Virus record (IMG/VR): IMGVR_UViG_3300028388_004125 | Span: 1-47,729 of that record | Source of the DNA: a virus | Strand: one strand, 5' to 3' | Length of the DNA: 47,729 nucleotides | In this document: in pieces, positions 1 through 7,107 of the stretch | Numbering within the stretch: position 1 is the stretch's first letter | Layout of the letters: every line of letters starts with the position of its first letter | Notes under the pieces: generated by a model | The model's input: only the letters and a program-made list of their open reading frames with translations | What the model was told of the DNA's origin: nothing | Databases searched by the model: none | Made by a program: the position numbers and the translations under genes

Positions 1-90
1 GAATTCTACCCCATCTGTGGTTTTGATTACAATCCCATTAAATACTTCTTCAAGTTGGATTGTGTAATCGTCTCTTACTTCTATTTTCAT
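1..90 (-). CDS. hypothetical protein, 3' part cut by window edge
   Basis: The first 30 codons of a minus-strand gene beginning MKIEVRDDYTIQLEEVF; the rest lies left of the window. Its ATG overlaps the TGA of the preceding gene in the ATGA pattern, so it is the most distal visible member of the small-gene operon read from about 1764 leftwards. The start sits inside a 27-bp sequence that occurs again at the next gene junction upstream. No function is recognisable from 30 residues. Confidence 0.6.
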   Translation of the reverse strand, partial: MKIEVRDDYTIQLEEVFNGIVIKTTDGVEF

Positions 91-111
91 TTCTCTTTGG
101 TGTTAAAGGTT
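85..111 (-). repeat. 27-bp gene-junction direct repeat, copy 1
   Basis: Perfect 27-bp match to 273-299. On the minus strand it encodes the last residues (TFNTKEK) of one gene, its TGA stop, and the overlapping ATG-AAA start of the next, including the purine-rich CAAAGAGAA before the ATG. Confidence 0.85.
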
Positions 112-278
112 GCTGTATTTAGAATTTCTTCTTCGTGAAATTCATATGTAATGACTCTATCTAACTCACCATCCTTTTGAAATTTAACTTTCATTATAAA
201 CGGTATTCCGTCTTTTGGGTGGTCAAACCATTCATTGTCTCTACATATCACTTCAATTATTTCGTAATCCCATTTCAT
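87..278 (-). CDS. small hypothetical protein (63 aa)
   Basis: Encodes a 63-residue acidic protein (MKWDYEIIEVICRDNEW...) that ends in TFNTKEK, the same C-terminal heptapeptide as the upstream 38-residue gene. Start and stop overlap both neighbours by ATGA, indicating translational coupling. No signal peptide, membrane segment or known domain is visible. Confidence 0.65.
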   Translation of the reverse strand: MKWDYEIIEVICRDNEWFDHPKDGIPFIMKVKFQKDGELDRVITYEFHEEEILNTATFNTKEK

Positions 279-299
279 TTCTCTTTGGTGTTAAAGGTT
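273..299 (-). repeat. 27-bp gene-junction direct repeat, copy 2
   Basis: Second copy of the repeat at 85-111, again spanning the end of one gene, the stop codon, and the start of the next. The 188-bp offset equals one small gene, so a duplication-type event followed by divergence of the gene body is possible. Confidence 0.85.
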
Positions 300-391
300 T
301 TAGTCTTATTAATAGACTCTTTCTTTTTATTCTCTTCGTATAGTCTACGACCTTTCCAGTCGTTGTTAAATCTTAATACTTTCTCTTTCAT
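275..391 (-). CDS. very small basic protein (38 aa)
   Basis: A 38-codon frame starting MKEKVLRFNNDWKGRRLYEE and ending KTFNTKEK, with ATGA overlap into the next gene. It starts just after the stop of the lipoprotein gene upstream. It is lysine/arginine-rich and has no recognisable domain. Support comes from the gapless packing and the shared C-terminal heptapeptide with its neighbour. Confidence 0.5.
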   Translation of the reverse strand: MKEKVLRFNNDWKGRRLYEENKKKESINKTKTFNTKEK

Positions 392-392
392 A

Positions 393-632
393 TTATTCCC
401 ATCCTGTTGTGTCCAATGAACGAATGTAATTCAAACGGTCAAGGTCACTTTTTCTTTCATCTTCCTCAGTCCAAATCTTCAAGGTGTCGTTCTGAACTTC
501 CCACCATACCACACAGTCAACACTATCCAACTCAGATAAGTCAACCGTCTTTTCATTCATAGTGATGTTCTTATCAACACTACATTGAATTACAAAGATA
601 AGTAAAATACCAAGAAAACCTAAAAATCTCAT
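393..632 (-). CDS. small lipoprotein
   Basis: A 79-residue protein with a short hydrophobic signal (MRFLGFLGILLIFVIQC) ending in a lipobox-like FVIQC, so the mature protein should begin with a lipidated cysteine and sit on an envelope membrane. The mature part is acidic and has no known fold. Its ATG overlaps the stop of the 28-residue membrane peptide upstream (ATGA). An exported phage lipoprotein could act at the cell surface, for example in exclusion, but nothing in the sequence proves that. Confidence 0.6.
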   Translation of the reverse strand: MRFLGFLGILLIFVIQCSVDKNITMNEKTVDLSELDSVDCVVWWEVQNDTLKIWTEEDERKSDLDRLNYIRSLDTTGWE

Positions 633-715
633 TCTTCTTTTCTATCTTTTAAGATTATAAACAAACCTGTCAGAAAACAAGTTAATAACAATACCATTAT
701 CGGGAACTCAATCAT
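629..715 (-). CDS. tiny membrane peptide (28 aa)
   Basis: Reads MIEFPIMVLLLTCFLTGLFI followed by a short charged tail: a single transmembrane segment. The TGA overlaps the ATG of the lipoprotein gene, and it follows the stop of the 55-residue membrane protein by 2 bp. Tight coupling on both sides is the main reason to accept such a short frame. Confidence 0.45.
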   Translation of the reverse strand: MIEFPIMVLLLTCFLTGLFIILKDRKEE

Positions 716-717
716 AA

Positions 718-885
718 CTAATCCATATCATCTTTAGACATGTGGTTATTTGGTCTTCCCCACAAATCGGTTCTTTTATTCCTACGCTCAAGGTTTGTGC
801 CATAACGGAACACCTCAATAACGATAATCCCAAATAGACAGGTAACCATAAGACAAACTAAAATCCAAACAAAATCTAACATCAT
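718..885 (-). CDS. small membrane protein (55 aa)
   Basis: Begins MMLDFVWILVCLMVTCLFGI, one N-terminal transmembrane helix, followed by a polar basic tail containing NLERRNKRTDLWGRP. The start overlaps the stop of the gene upstream by ATGA. Could be a membrane-active early protein; function unknown. Confidence 0.55.
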   Translation of the reverse strand: MMLDFVWILVCLMVTCLFGIIVIEVFRYGTNLERRNKRTDLWGRPNNHMSKDDMD

Positions 886-1160
886 TCTAAAATTTTTACT
901 TCAGCAGTCGTTTCCAAAATTACTCTTGCCCCACAACTGATTAGGGGTTTTTGGTCACCACTCCCACAGTAAGATAGTTTGGATGGACCGTTTATTTCTA
1001 TTTCGTTACAGTAGTAGTTTTTACTACCAATCTTAATGGTTATTACAGGAAGGTCCGTTTCCTTCGTCTTATTGGACCTAATATGGTGTTGGTTAATGTG
1101 TATCTTCTTAACCTTCGGACCTTCCTCTAATACATCACCATTAACTAATTGTTGTACCAT
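882..1160 (-). CDS. conserved-looking phage hypothetical protein (92 aa)
   Basis: The start MVQQLVNGD was preferred over an upstream ATG at 1196 because the longer form would overlap the preceding gene by 56 bp. The body contains KIHINQHHIRSNKTKE, VITIKIGSKNYYCNEIEING and an ISCGARVILET end. This is the layout of a short beta-rich protein I associate with many environmental phage genomes, but I cannot name the family. Two cysteines flank the C-terminal half. Confidence 0.65.
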   Translation of the reverse strand: MVQQLVNGDVLEEGPKVKKIHINQHHIRSNKTKETDLPVITIKIGSKNYYCNEIEINGPSKLSYCGSGDQKPLISCGARVILETTAEVKILE

Positions 1161-1764
1161 CTTTACGGTATATTTCAACAGTTGCAGCCTTACCACGATT
1201 ATCTAAATGGTCGTATACCTCTAACTCTTTTCCTTTATAAAATACTTTGGAGATAAAATCCCAATCACCATCAGGTGTGCCTATATCACCATGTTGAATA
1301 CAGAAATCTTTTGCCGTTGGTACTTCATCTGATTCAAATATTTCGTATTCACAAATACCACCTTTATTTTCATCAAATATTGCTAGTATATTATCTATCT
1401 CAGACTTATCACCCTCACCTGGTATCGCTAAATAACCCTCATAAGGGATGTCATCCGCAGAATCGCCTAACATTTCGTAGATATCTTCCATGTCTGACGG
1501 TTCGAAGCTTAAAACTTCATTATCGTTGTCATCTTTAAGTGAAAACCAAAGACCACTATTGTCTAATCCACGAGATACGTGGTAAAGGTCAGGATTATAA
1601 AGGTCATCTACTATACCTTCCATTTCGATATCATGACGAACTTCCCATAGTTCGTTAGCACCATTGGTTTCCATTAAATCTTGGATAGATTTAACTTGTT
1701 CATCTGTTAGTGAGTGACCAGTCGCTTCAACCTCCCACCCATACATCTCTAATTTATACTTCAT
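1141..1764 (-). CDS. hypothetical acidic protein (207 aa)
   Basis: First gene of the leftward small-gene operon, directly downstream of a good host-type promoter. It is strongly acidic (runs such as SLKDDNDNEVLSFEPSDMED), with no signal peptide or transmembrane helix, so probably cytoplasmic. Acidic early phage proteins are often inhibitors or DNA mimics, but that is only a possibility here. Confidence 0.75.
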   Translation of the reverse strand: MKYKLEMYGWEVEATGHSLTDEQVKSIQDLMETNGANELWEVRHDIEMEGIVDDLYNPDLYHVSRGLDNSGLWFSLKDDNDNEVLSFEPSDMEDIYEMLGDSADDIPYEGYLAIPGEGDKSEIDNILAIFDENKGGICEYEIFESDEVPTAKDFCIQHGDIGTPDGDWDFISKVFYKGKELEVYDHLDNRGKAATVEIYRKDGTTIS

Positions 1765-1780
1765 TGTTGTTTATTTTTTA

Positions 1781-1811
1781 CAAATGTAATAAAAAAAATT
1801 GATTAAACAAA
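1781..1811 (-). promoter_or_regulatory. host-type (Bacteroidota) promoter for the 1764-1 operon
   Basis: Minus strand TTTG, 19 bp, TACATTTG, matching the Bacteroidota primary sigma pattern TTTG / TAnnTTTG. The -7 box lies 17 bp before the ATG at 1764. The -33 box falls inside the end of the phosphoesterase gene. Confidence 0.7.
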
Positions 1812-2492
1812 TTCTATTTCGTTAGTTTTTGGGTCCCATTCTACAGTCATAGGTTTCTGAGTGAATACATAGTCCTCACCGAGTACCGCAGCGTTGAAGT
1901 AATGTGTCCCTTCATGGAACTTATAACCATACCCACTGTGGATGTGTCCGAACACGTGTATCTTCGGTTTAACGACCTTTAACCGTTCGGCCAACAACTC
2001 ACACCCCAAGTTCATAGATTGTCCCACAACGGTGTCCAAATGACCCCATGCCGGTCCGTGAGTGACCACGATGTCCATGTTGTGTGGAATCATATCCCAT
2101 TTTTCTTTCAACTCCTCACCGTTGCGAGGTAGGTTGAACGCCCAGTTGTAAAACTCAGGTTGCCACGGTGACCCCCATACTTTAACTGAGGTAGAGTAGT
2201 CTTCACCAATCACTTCCAAATCGTCCTGAAGATAAGTGACGTTGGGGTAGTAACTCATAATGTCTTTAGCCAACATTGGGTCATCCTCAAACATCAAGTC
2301 GTGGTTACCTGCAATGACAATCTTATTGGTGTAGTTATCCAAACTATTAAACCAATCAAAGAATCCATCGACCTCATGTTCATATCCTCGTGAGGAGAAG
2401 TCACCAGCATGGACTAATAAATCACCACCTGGCAACTGTGAGGTCACCTGATGATGTTTTGTGTGAGTATCTGATATGAATGTGATTTTCAT
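1803..2492 (-). CDS. calcineurin-like metallophosphoesterase
   Basis: A 229-residue metal-dependent phosphoesterase. The dimetal motifs appear in order: ISDTHTKH (D-x-H), GDFSSRG, GNHD, VTHGPAWGH and GHIHSGYG. The pattern and length resemble the MPPED/UPF0046-type subgroup of small phosphoesterases. The ATG giving MKITFISDTH was chosen; nine further upstream codons (MFIFEKNNK) carry no motif. Substrate unknown; phage enzymes of this fold act on nucleotides, nucleic-acid ends or 2',3'-cyclic phosphates. A TATCTTTG box lies at 2507-2514, with its -33 element unclear. Confidence 0.9.
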   Translation of the reverse strand: MKITFISDTHTKHHQVTSQLPGGDLLVHAGDFSSRGYEHEVDGFFDWFNSLDNYTNKIVIAGNHDLMFEDDPMLAKDIMSYYPNVTYLQDDLEVIGEDYSTSVKVWGSPWQPEFYNWAFNLPRNGEELKEKWDMIPHNMDIVVTHGPAWGHLDTVVGQSMNLGCELLAERLKVVKPKIHVFGHIHSGYGYKFHEGTHYFNAAVLGEDYVFTQKPMTVEWDPKTNEIEFV

Positions 2493-2529
2493 CTTGTTAT
2501 TTTTTTCAAAGATAAACATAATTTTTTAA

Positions 2530-3027
2530 TTAATCCCACCAACCACGGATATTGTGTGAAATGAATTTCCAAACCAACTCTTCAGCTCGCTTTTGTTTTT
2601 CTTGAGACTCTTGGTAAAGTTTTTGTTTGGTTTCTTTCACCTCTTCGGCGTTGTCCCATTTTTCATATACCCATTTGAGTTCGTAAAGAGGTTTACCATC
2701 GTAATTACTTTTATCATCCAATTCGATGAACTCCCAATCCAAAACCTTCTCACCATAAATCTCTTTGAGTTTGTCTTGGTATTCACAACCGTATTCCTCA
2801 TCATAAACCTTTTGAAGAAGTTCAATAGCGGTGCGAATTCGTTTAGCTCGAATGTTTGCATTCATTGTCACTGCTCGGTCAGATTCCATAAAATCTGCGG
2901 TACGTTTGAGTTGGTATTGAAACAACTCAATAGAGTAACGGTAATCAAAGTCATAACCTTTCCAAATCATTGGAAGGAAATCAATAACCCTTTTTACTCT
3001 TCTGAAAAATCTTTTTACTACAAACAT
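2530..3027 (-). CDS. hypothetical phage protein (165 aa)
   Basis: Starts MFVVKRFFRRVKRVIDFLP, a basic amphipathic N-terminus, followed by a largely helical, charged body with WVYEKWDNAEEVKETKQKLY and a C-terminal SHNIRGWWD. Overlaps the gene upstream by 10 bp, so the two are likely co-transcribed. No catalytic motif recognised. Confidence 0.7.
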   Translation of the reverse strand: MFVVKRFFRRVKRVIDFLPMIWKGYDFDYRYSIELFQYQLKRTADFMESDRAVTMNANIRAKRIRTAIELLQKVYDEEYGCEYQDKLKEIYGEKVLDWEFIELDDKSNYDGKPLYELKWVYEKWDNAEEVKETKQKLYQESQEKQKRAEELVWKFISHNIRGWWD

Positions 3028-3383
3028 GTGATTTTCTTTATTTTATATTGTGATGAACCTCCGATGAGTTTCAATCTCATTGAAATTTCCTCGTCAATAG
3101 TCTTATGACCTCTAAACCAATTATTAAGCTGTCTCTTGCTGTAATCCTTTGGTGGATACCAATTCCCTAATGATGACTTAACCTCACCATCAAAGATAAC
3201 ATCAATCTCACTTTCCCTTACGGTTTTAACCAAGTTATTACCGTAAGAATATATATTCTTCTCGTTCTCGAGTATTCTATGACGAGTGATGGTAATTGTA
3301 CCCTTAACAAATTCACTTTTCACTTTGATTTGTGAAATTGCCGGATTATCCTTTAATATTTTAGTCCATTCTCTCGTAGTCAT
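3018..3383 (-). CDS. hypothetical protein (121 aa)
   Basis: First gene behind a strong host-type promoter. The protein (MTTREWTKILKDNPAISQIK...) is basic, with no signal peptide or recognised domain. Its last 10 bp overlap the start of the next gene. Confidence 0.7.
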   Translation of the reverse strand: MTTREWTKILKDNPAISQIKVKSEFVKGTITITRHRILENEKNIYSYGNNLVKTVRESEIDVIFDGEVKSSLGNWYPPKDYSKRQLNNWFRGHKTIDEEISMRLKLIGGSSQYKIKKITCL

Positions 3384-3387
3384 AGGA

Positions 3388-3418
3388 CAAAGATAATAAT
3401 ATAATTTGACTATTCAAA
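3388..3418 (-). promoter_or_regulatory. host-type promoter
   Basis: Minus strand TTTTG, 19 bp, TATCTTTG. The -7 box is only 4 bp from the ATG at 3383, so the transcript would be leaderless or nearly so, or use a later start. Confidence 0.65.
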
Positions 3419-3985
3419 AAGTTCTCTGAGATTTTCTTTTGCTACTAGACTACGAATCTTTGATAGGTAGTTAGGGTCTTCAGCGTAACTCCTACCCAAA
3501 TAAGCTAAATATTCTTCTTCGTTCTTCAATCCTGACAAATATCTACATTGGTAGAATGCATAGTCATAAACACTTTCCCTCCAGTTTTCATAATAAGCGT
3601 GATTGTACTGTGTTCCCTGAGCAGTGGTCACCCTTGTTCTTGCCTGTTTCATACCAAATAAGTTATTATTCTCGTGGAATATCTTTGAGTCAAAATGACC
3701 CGTCTCGATTAATGACTGAGCATAAACAATATGTGGGAATTTCATATTCAACTCTTTCATTAGTAAAACCATTTTATCCTGTGAAAATTCAGAAGTGGTG
3801 TCAGATACATTCAATAGAATGATTTCTTTTTCCTGCGGTGTTAGGTGAACAATTTGGTCTTGTCTCCCTTCTAAATAACCATACATGTAGGATAAAACTA
3901 CAAAAATGATAATAAATAGGGCAATCGGTAATACTCTGACTTTGTTGTAACTTAAGTCAGACTGGTTATAGTAGTAAAATTTCAT
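3410..3985 (-). CDS. membrane-anchored glucosaminidase (GH73-like)
   Basis: A 191-residue protein with a cytoplasmic N-terminus, one transmembrane helix (about residues 18-38, VLPIALFIIIFVVLSYMYGY) and a C-terminal glucosaminidase domain. The domain shows FPHIVYAQSLIETGHFDSKIF and ENNNLFGMK, the hallmark of FlgJ/GH73 enzymes, with the glutamate of IETG as likely catalytic acid; YENWRESVYDYAFY follows. It should cleave peptidoglycan glycan strands from the periplasmic face, as a signal-anchor endolysin or a host-wall remodelling enzyme. The gene follows a 57-residue gene by 1 bp. The window also encodes an amidase, so the phage has two lytic activities. Confidence 0.85.
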   Translation of the reverse strand: MKFYYYNQSDLSYNKVRVLPIALFIIIFVVLSYMYGYLEGRQDQIVHLTPQEKEIILLNVSDTTSEFSQDKMVLLMKELNMKFPHIVYAQSLIETGHFDSKIFHENNNLFGMKQARTRVTTAQGTQYNHAYYENWRESVYDYAFYQCRYLSGLKNEEEYLAYLGRSYAEDPNYLSKIRSLVAKENLRELFE

Positions 3986-3986
3986 A

Positions 3987-4160
3987 TTATTCGGTTTCGG
4001 TTTTTATTGGGTTTCTTGGTCCTGTACTTTGTGGTGGAACGTAGTCATCCCACTCTGAATCGTAACCGATATCAGATGTGTTAGATGGATGACCTTTCCA
4101 TCGTTCCTTAACTGAAGTCTGTGCTGCTTGCGACCCTGAGTCCATCGATTTCTTTGTCAT
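3987..4160 (-). CDS. small hypothetical protein (57 aa) overlapping its upstream neighbour
   Basis: Frame reading MTKKSMDSGSQAAQTSVKER... and ending GPRNPIKTETE, overlapping the 3' end of the upstream gene by 53 bp (38 bp if the second Met is used) in another frame. It fills the gap before the glucosaminidase almost exactly. Hydrophilic, with no known domain. Confidence 0.5.
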   Translation of the reverse strand: MTKKSMDSGSQAAQTSVKERWKGHPSNTSDIGYDSEWDDYVPPQSTGPRNPIKTETE

Positions 4161-4605
4161 AATAATCCTCGCTATTGAAAAATGAAGTACGTTCGATACT
4201 CTCGAAGTACTCTTTATCTGCTACCCATCCATTAGGTTGTCCCCACTCAAGCGCCATTTCAATAAACTCCTCAGAATCAATCTGCTGACCGTACTCATCT
4301 ACAACTCTACCTTTTCTAATGAAATCAAGTAACTCCTCTTTATTTTTGTAATATTTGTTATCGTGGAAGTTCCAACAAAACTTCCAACCCATACTTCTTT
4401 TTCCTAAATGGATAGACATATCCTCGGTAAATTCATCCCACGGACTTTTATCTGACCACATCTGTTCGTTTTCAACAATGAATCGGTACCCAATCATAAT
4501 CATATGAGGGTCCCAACGGTCCATTTCTTGTAAACGCATCATAAACTTTTGGTAAGAACGATTAATATCGTCAACTTTCGGAATTCTATAATAATTTGTA
4601 CCCAT
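4108..4605 (-). CDS. hypothetical phage protein (MGTNYY family)
   Basis: Begins MGTNYYRIPKVDDINRSYQK. Many phage proteins of unknown role begin MGTNYY, usually followed by a metal-binding cysteine cluster, which is absent here. Rich in tryptophan and acidic residues. It is first in an operon of three behind a near-perfect promoter. Confidence 0.75.
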   Translation of the reverse strand: MGTNYYRIPKVDDINRSYQKFMMRLQEMDRWDPHMIMIGYRFIVENEQMWSDKSPWDEFTEDMSIHLGKRSMGWKFCWNFHDNKYYKNKEELLDFIRKGRVVDEYGQQIDSEEFIEMALEWGQPNGWVADKEYFESIERTSFFNSEDYYDKEIDGLRVASSTDFS

Positions 4606-4624
4606 GACTTTTAATTTTGTTCTA

Positions 4625-4656
4625 CAAAGATATGAAAAGTTTATCGTTATTTCAAA
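4625..4656 (-). promoter_or_regulatory. host-type promoter, near-consensus
   Basis: Minus strand TTTG, 20 bp, TATCTTTG, with the -7 box 19 bp before the ATG at 4605. The -33 box overlaps the last codons of the carbamoyltransferase gene. Confidence 0.75.
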
Positions 4657-6494
4657 TACATTTTATCATTCAATACTAAGATATCGACGTCTGAATTTTC
4701 AAATAGTTCCATCACTTCTTCAGGTGTTTCGACAATAGGTTCACCCTTAACATTTAATGAAGTATTCATAACCACAGGAACTCCTGTTATTTCGTAGAAT
4801 GAATTTATAAGGTCATAAAATTTATTATTATCTTCCCTTCTTAATGTTTGTACTCTCGATGTGTTGTCTATATGAACTGCCGATGGTATCTCCTGAGGTT
4901 TTTTACATGGGACGGTATACAACATAAATGGTGATTCAAAGTCCATTTGGAACCACTCCTCTTTATGTTCGTTGAGGATAACAGGTGCAAATGGTCTGAA
5001 CCATTCTCTAAATTTAACCCTACTATTCATAATATCTTTCATATCTTTCCTTCTTGGGTCTGATATAAATGAACGATTTCCTAATGCTCTCGGTCCAAAC
5101 TCACTTCTACCTTGGTACCAACAGATAATCTTACCATTACTGATTTGTTCGGCAACGAATTTTTCATCATAATCAATTGCTTCGTATTCTGTCTCAGGTT
5201 GGTACATGTATTGAAAACCAAGATACATGATTTCATGATTTTTATATTTGTATCGAGGAACACTCAAAATCTGATGAGTAGCGTAAAGTGCAGAACCTGC
5301 AGATACACCGTCGTCCCCACATGCCGGGAACATATGCATTCTTTCAAATGACGTTTCAGTCATAATTTTATAATTTGCATTACAATTCAAAAATGTCCCA
5401 CCAGCAACACACAGGTTTCCGTCATTTATTGTTGATGACTCATCATATAAATCCTGAGAATATTTTACCAAAGACCTTTCAGCGACATATTGAATATCTG
5501 CGGCGATATCCATCACTTCTTGGCTGTCAGATTCTTCTTTGGTATATACCATCTGAAATTCTCTATTGAAATGTTCATATCCTGGTTCTTCATCCAAAAT
5601 TTCAGGTCGGTACCATTTTATATATGGATACTTACCCGACATTTGTAAAAACAACCAATCACAATAATGCATATCCTCAGTTGTACTCCTTTGGTCATAG
5701 GGACGGGTCCACCATTCCCAATTATCTCTCGCTTTTTGACTTATCTTACCGAATGAAGATAAACCCATTAAGGTACCTGCTTTGGTAGTACCAGGTCCTA
5801 TTCCACAAAACTCCGTGGCGACATCATAAAAATTACCATATGTATAACCAGGATTTCTGAATATGTTTAGTCTATGCTCATGACCCCAAAAATAACCACT
5901 ACATGCCCAATGGATATTCATCGAGGCATCAGCAGTAAAAATCATACTGTTATCGAAGGGTGACGTATAATATGCTGAACTAGCATGACAAACGTGATGG
6001 TCAATAAAAAAACCTGGTATTGGTCTATCATAGAAGTCCAATTTCAATAACAGTTCAAAATCATTGATATGTGTTGATTCTGAATTTGAATAAGGAGGTC
6101 TAAATCTATCAATTACATCAGGTAACGTATAACCAAGACCTTCTACGTAAGAAACTCTTCTATTAAAATTGTTAGAATATTCGTCCAAATGATTCAACAG
6201 ATTACTTTCCATTTCTTGTCTACCATAAATGGATAAGGGATACTTATTATCTTCAGGTGAATACAATTTAGCATAATCCATATTACCATGATTCCAATAC
6301 CCCATGGATACATAATCGATATCGTCTAATGTAATATTACTGTAATCTAAAAATTTTAGGAGGTTTTCTTTTGTGATTTTCCAATCCTTTTTGATTCTTG
6401 AAAACCTTTCCATGGATATTGCGGATATTAACTTACCGTCCTTTACTAAACTTAGTGCTGCGTCATGCCCTGTGTGAATACCTAGTACATTCAT
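4647..6494 (-). CDS. carbamoyltransferase, NodU/CmcH/TobZ family
   Basis: A 615-residue O-carbamoyltransferase with the family's two-domain build. The N-terminal Kae1-like ASKHA domain starts MNVLGIHTGHDAALSLVKDG and carries the metal-binding FIDHHVCHASSAYY and the CVAGGTFLNCNANYKI / PACGDDGVSAGSAL blocks. The C-terminal domain has GRSEFGPRALGNRSFISDPR, FREWFRPFAPVI and VPVVMNTSLNVKGEPIVETP. Known members move the carbamoyl group of carbamoyl phosphate (through carbamoyl-AMP) to a hydroxyl of a sugar or antibiotic; phage members have been connected with DNA-base or glycan modification. Full length and apparently intact. No substrate-making partner is adjacent, but RmlC, GT25 and FkbM enzymes elsewhere in the window favour a glycan target. 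Confidence 0.95.
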   Translation of the reverse strand: MNVLGIHTGHDAALSLVKDGKLISAISMERFSRIKKDWKITKENLLKFLDYSNITLDDIDYVSMGYWNHGNMDYAKLYSPEDNKYPLSIYGRQEMESNLLNHLDEYSNNFNRRVSYVEGLGYTLPDVIDRFRPPYSNSESTHINDFELLLKLDFYDRPIPGFFIDHHVCHASSAYYTSPFDNSMIFTADASMNIHWACSGYFWGHEHRLNIFRNPGYTYGNFYDVATEFCGIGPGTTKAGTLMGLSSFGKISQKARDNWEWWTRPYDQRSTTEDMHYCDWLFLQMSGKYPYIKWYRPEILDEEPGYEHFNREFQMVYTKEESDSQEVMDIAADIQYVAERSLVKYSQDLYDESSTINDGNLCVAGGTFLNCNANYKIMTETSFERMHMFPACGDDGVSAGSALYATHQILSVPRYKYKNHEIMYLGFQYMYQPETEYEAIDYDEKFVAEQISNGKIICWYQGRSEFGPRALGNRSFISDPRRKDMKDIMNSRVKFREWFRPFAPVILNEHKEEWFQMDFESPFMLYTVPCKKPQEIPSAVHIDNTSRVQTLRREDNNKFYDLINSFYEITGVPVVMNTSLNVKGEPIVETPEEVMELFENSDVDILVLNDKMYLK

Positions 6495-6531
6495 TGATTA
6501 ATCTTTTTTTAAATGGTATTAAATTTTACAT

Positions 6532-6566
6532 AAAAAAAAAGACCAACACATAAAGTATTGGTCTTT
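6532..6566 (-). terminator. rho-independent terminator
   Basis: Minus-strand hairpin AAAGACCAA / TTGGTCTTT (9 bp, 11-nt loop) followed by a run of nine T. It would end transcripts coming from the FKBP operon and/or the candidate small RNA just upstream. Confidence 0.8.
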
Positions 6567-6653
6567 AATTCGGCGTATTATTTGTCAGTAACCTACGGGG
6601 CTTCAACCCTTCATGCTTTACTCTTCAGTTTTATTGACAATACACCTTCCTTG
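6535..6653 (-). ncRNA. candidate structured small RNA
   Basis: The 181-bp gap between the FKBP and carbamoyltransferase genes looks like a self-contained RNA gene. A TATATTTG -7 box lies at 6660-6667 (no clear -33 box). A nested rod-like fold follows: GGTGTAT/ATACGCC at 6640-6646 with 6572-6578, TGTCA/TGACA at 6635-6639 with 6583-6587, AGTAA/TTACT at 6618-6622 with 6587-6591 (sharing base 6587), and an inner GGG/CCC hairpin. An intrinsic terminator closes it. It does not fit a tRNA cloverleaf. It could instead be a 3'-UTR structure of the FKBP message. Confidence 0.4.
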
Positions 6654-6675
6654 GATATCCAAATATAAATATCCG

Positions 6676-7104
6676 TTACGCAATTTCCATCAACTCAATG
6701 TCAAAATTTAAATCTTGACCTGCTAAAGGATGGTTAAAATCTAATACAATTTCATCATCTTGAACTTCTAAAATGATGGCTTGAAGTGGTTGACCACTTT
6801 CAGTTTGTCCTTGAACCATTTCACCAACTACAAACTCAAAATCAGGTGGGAAATTAGTCTTTGGTACTCCCATGAAAGCCTCAGGGTTTTGTTCTCCGTA
6901 AGCTTCAACTGCTGGGATGTTAACTGTTTTTCTTTCACCAACAACCATATCCATTACTGCCTTGTCAAAGCCTTGAATCATTTGACCAGCTCCTGCTTGG
7001 AATTCAATTGGTTCGTTTCTTTTATATGATGAGTCAAATTCACTTCCATCATTAAGTGTTCCTGTGTAATGTACCTTTACGGTATCTCCTTGTTTTACTG
7101 CCAT
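6676..7104 (-). CDS. FKBP-type peptidyl-prolyl isomerase (SlyD-like)
   Basis: A 142-residue isomerase that speeds cis/trans proline isomerisation and probably has chaperone activity. The FKBP half-domains are clear: VKVHYTGTLNDGSEFDSS at residues 9-26, GAGQMIQGFDKAVMDMVVGE at 38-57, and a C-terminal strand LDFNHPLAGQDLNFDIELME. The insert between them (about 65-115) is the insert-in-flap chaperone region of SlyD proteins; the histidine/cysteine-rich metal tail of E. coli SlyD is missing. Such isomerases are rare in phages. It ends an operon with an FkbM methyltransferase 3 bp upstream and a thioesterase before that. Confidence 0.95.
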   Translation of the reverse strand: MAVKQGDTVKVHYTGTLNDGSEFDSSYKRNEPIEFQAGAGQMIQGFDKAVMDMVVGERKTVNIPAVEAYGEQNPEAFMGVPKTNFPPDFEFVVGEMVQGQTESGQPLQAIILEVQDDEIVLDFNHPLAGQDLNFDIELMEIA

Positions 7105-7107
7105 TTT

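Noticed and set aside
2593-3108. 171-residue plus-strand frame
   Set aside because: Antisense to two genes with better composition; phenylalanine/leucine-rich sequence is the mirror of lysine/glutamate-rich genes.
6572-6646. tRNA gene: 75 nt with 7-bp acceptor-like stem
   Set aside because: No T-loop TTC-type sequence, no plausible D-arm, and too few bases 3' of the possible anticodon stem on either strand; kept only as a structured RNA candidate.
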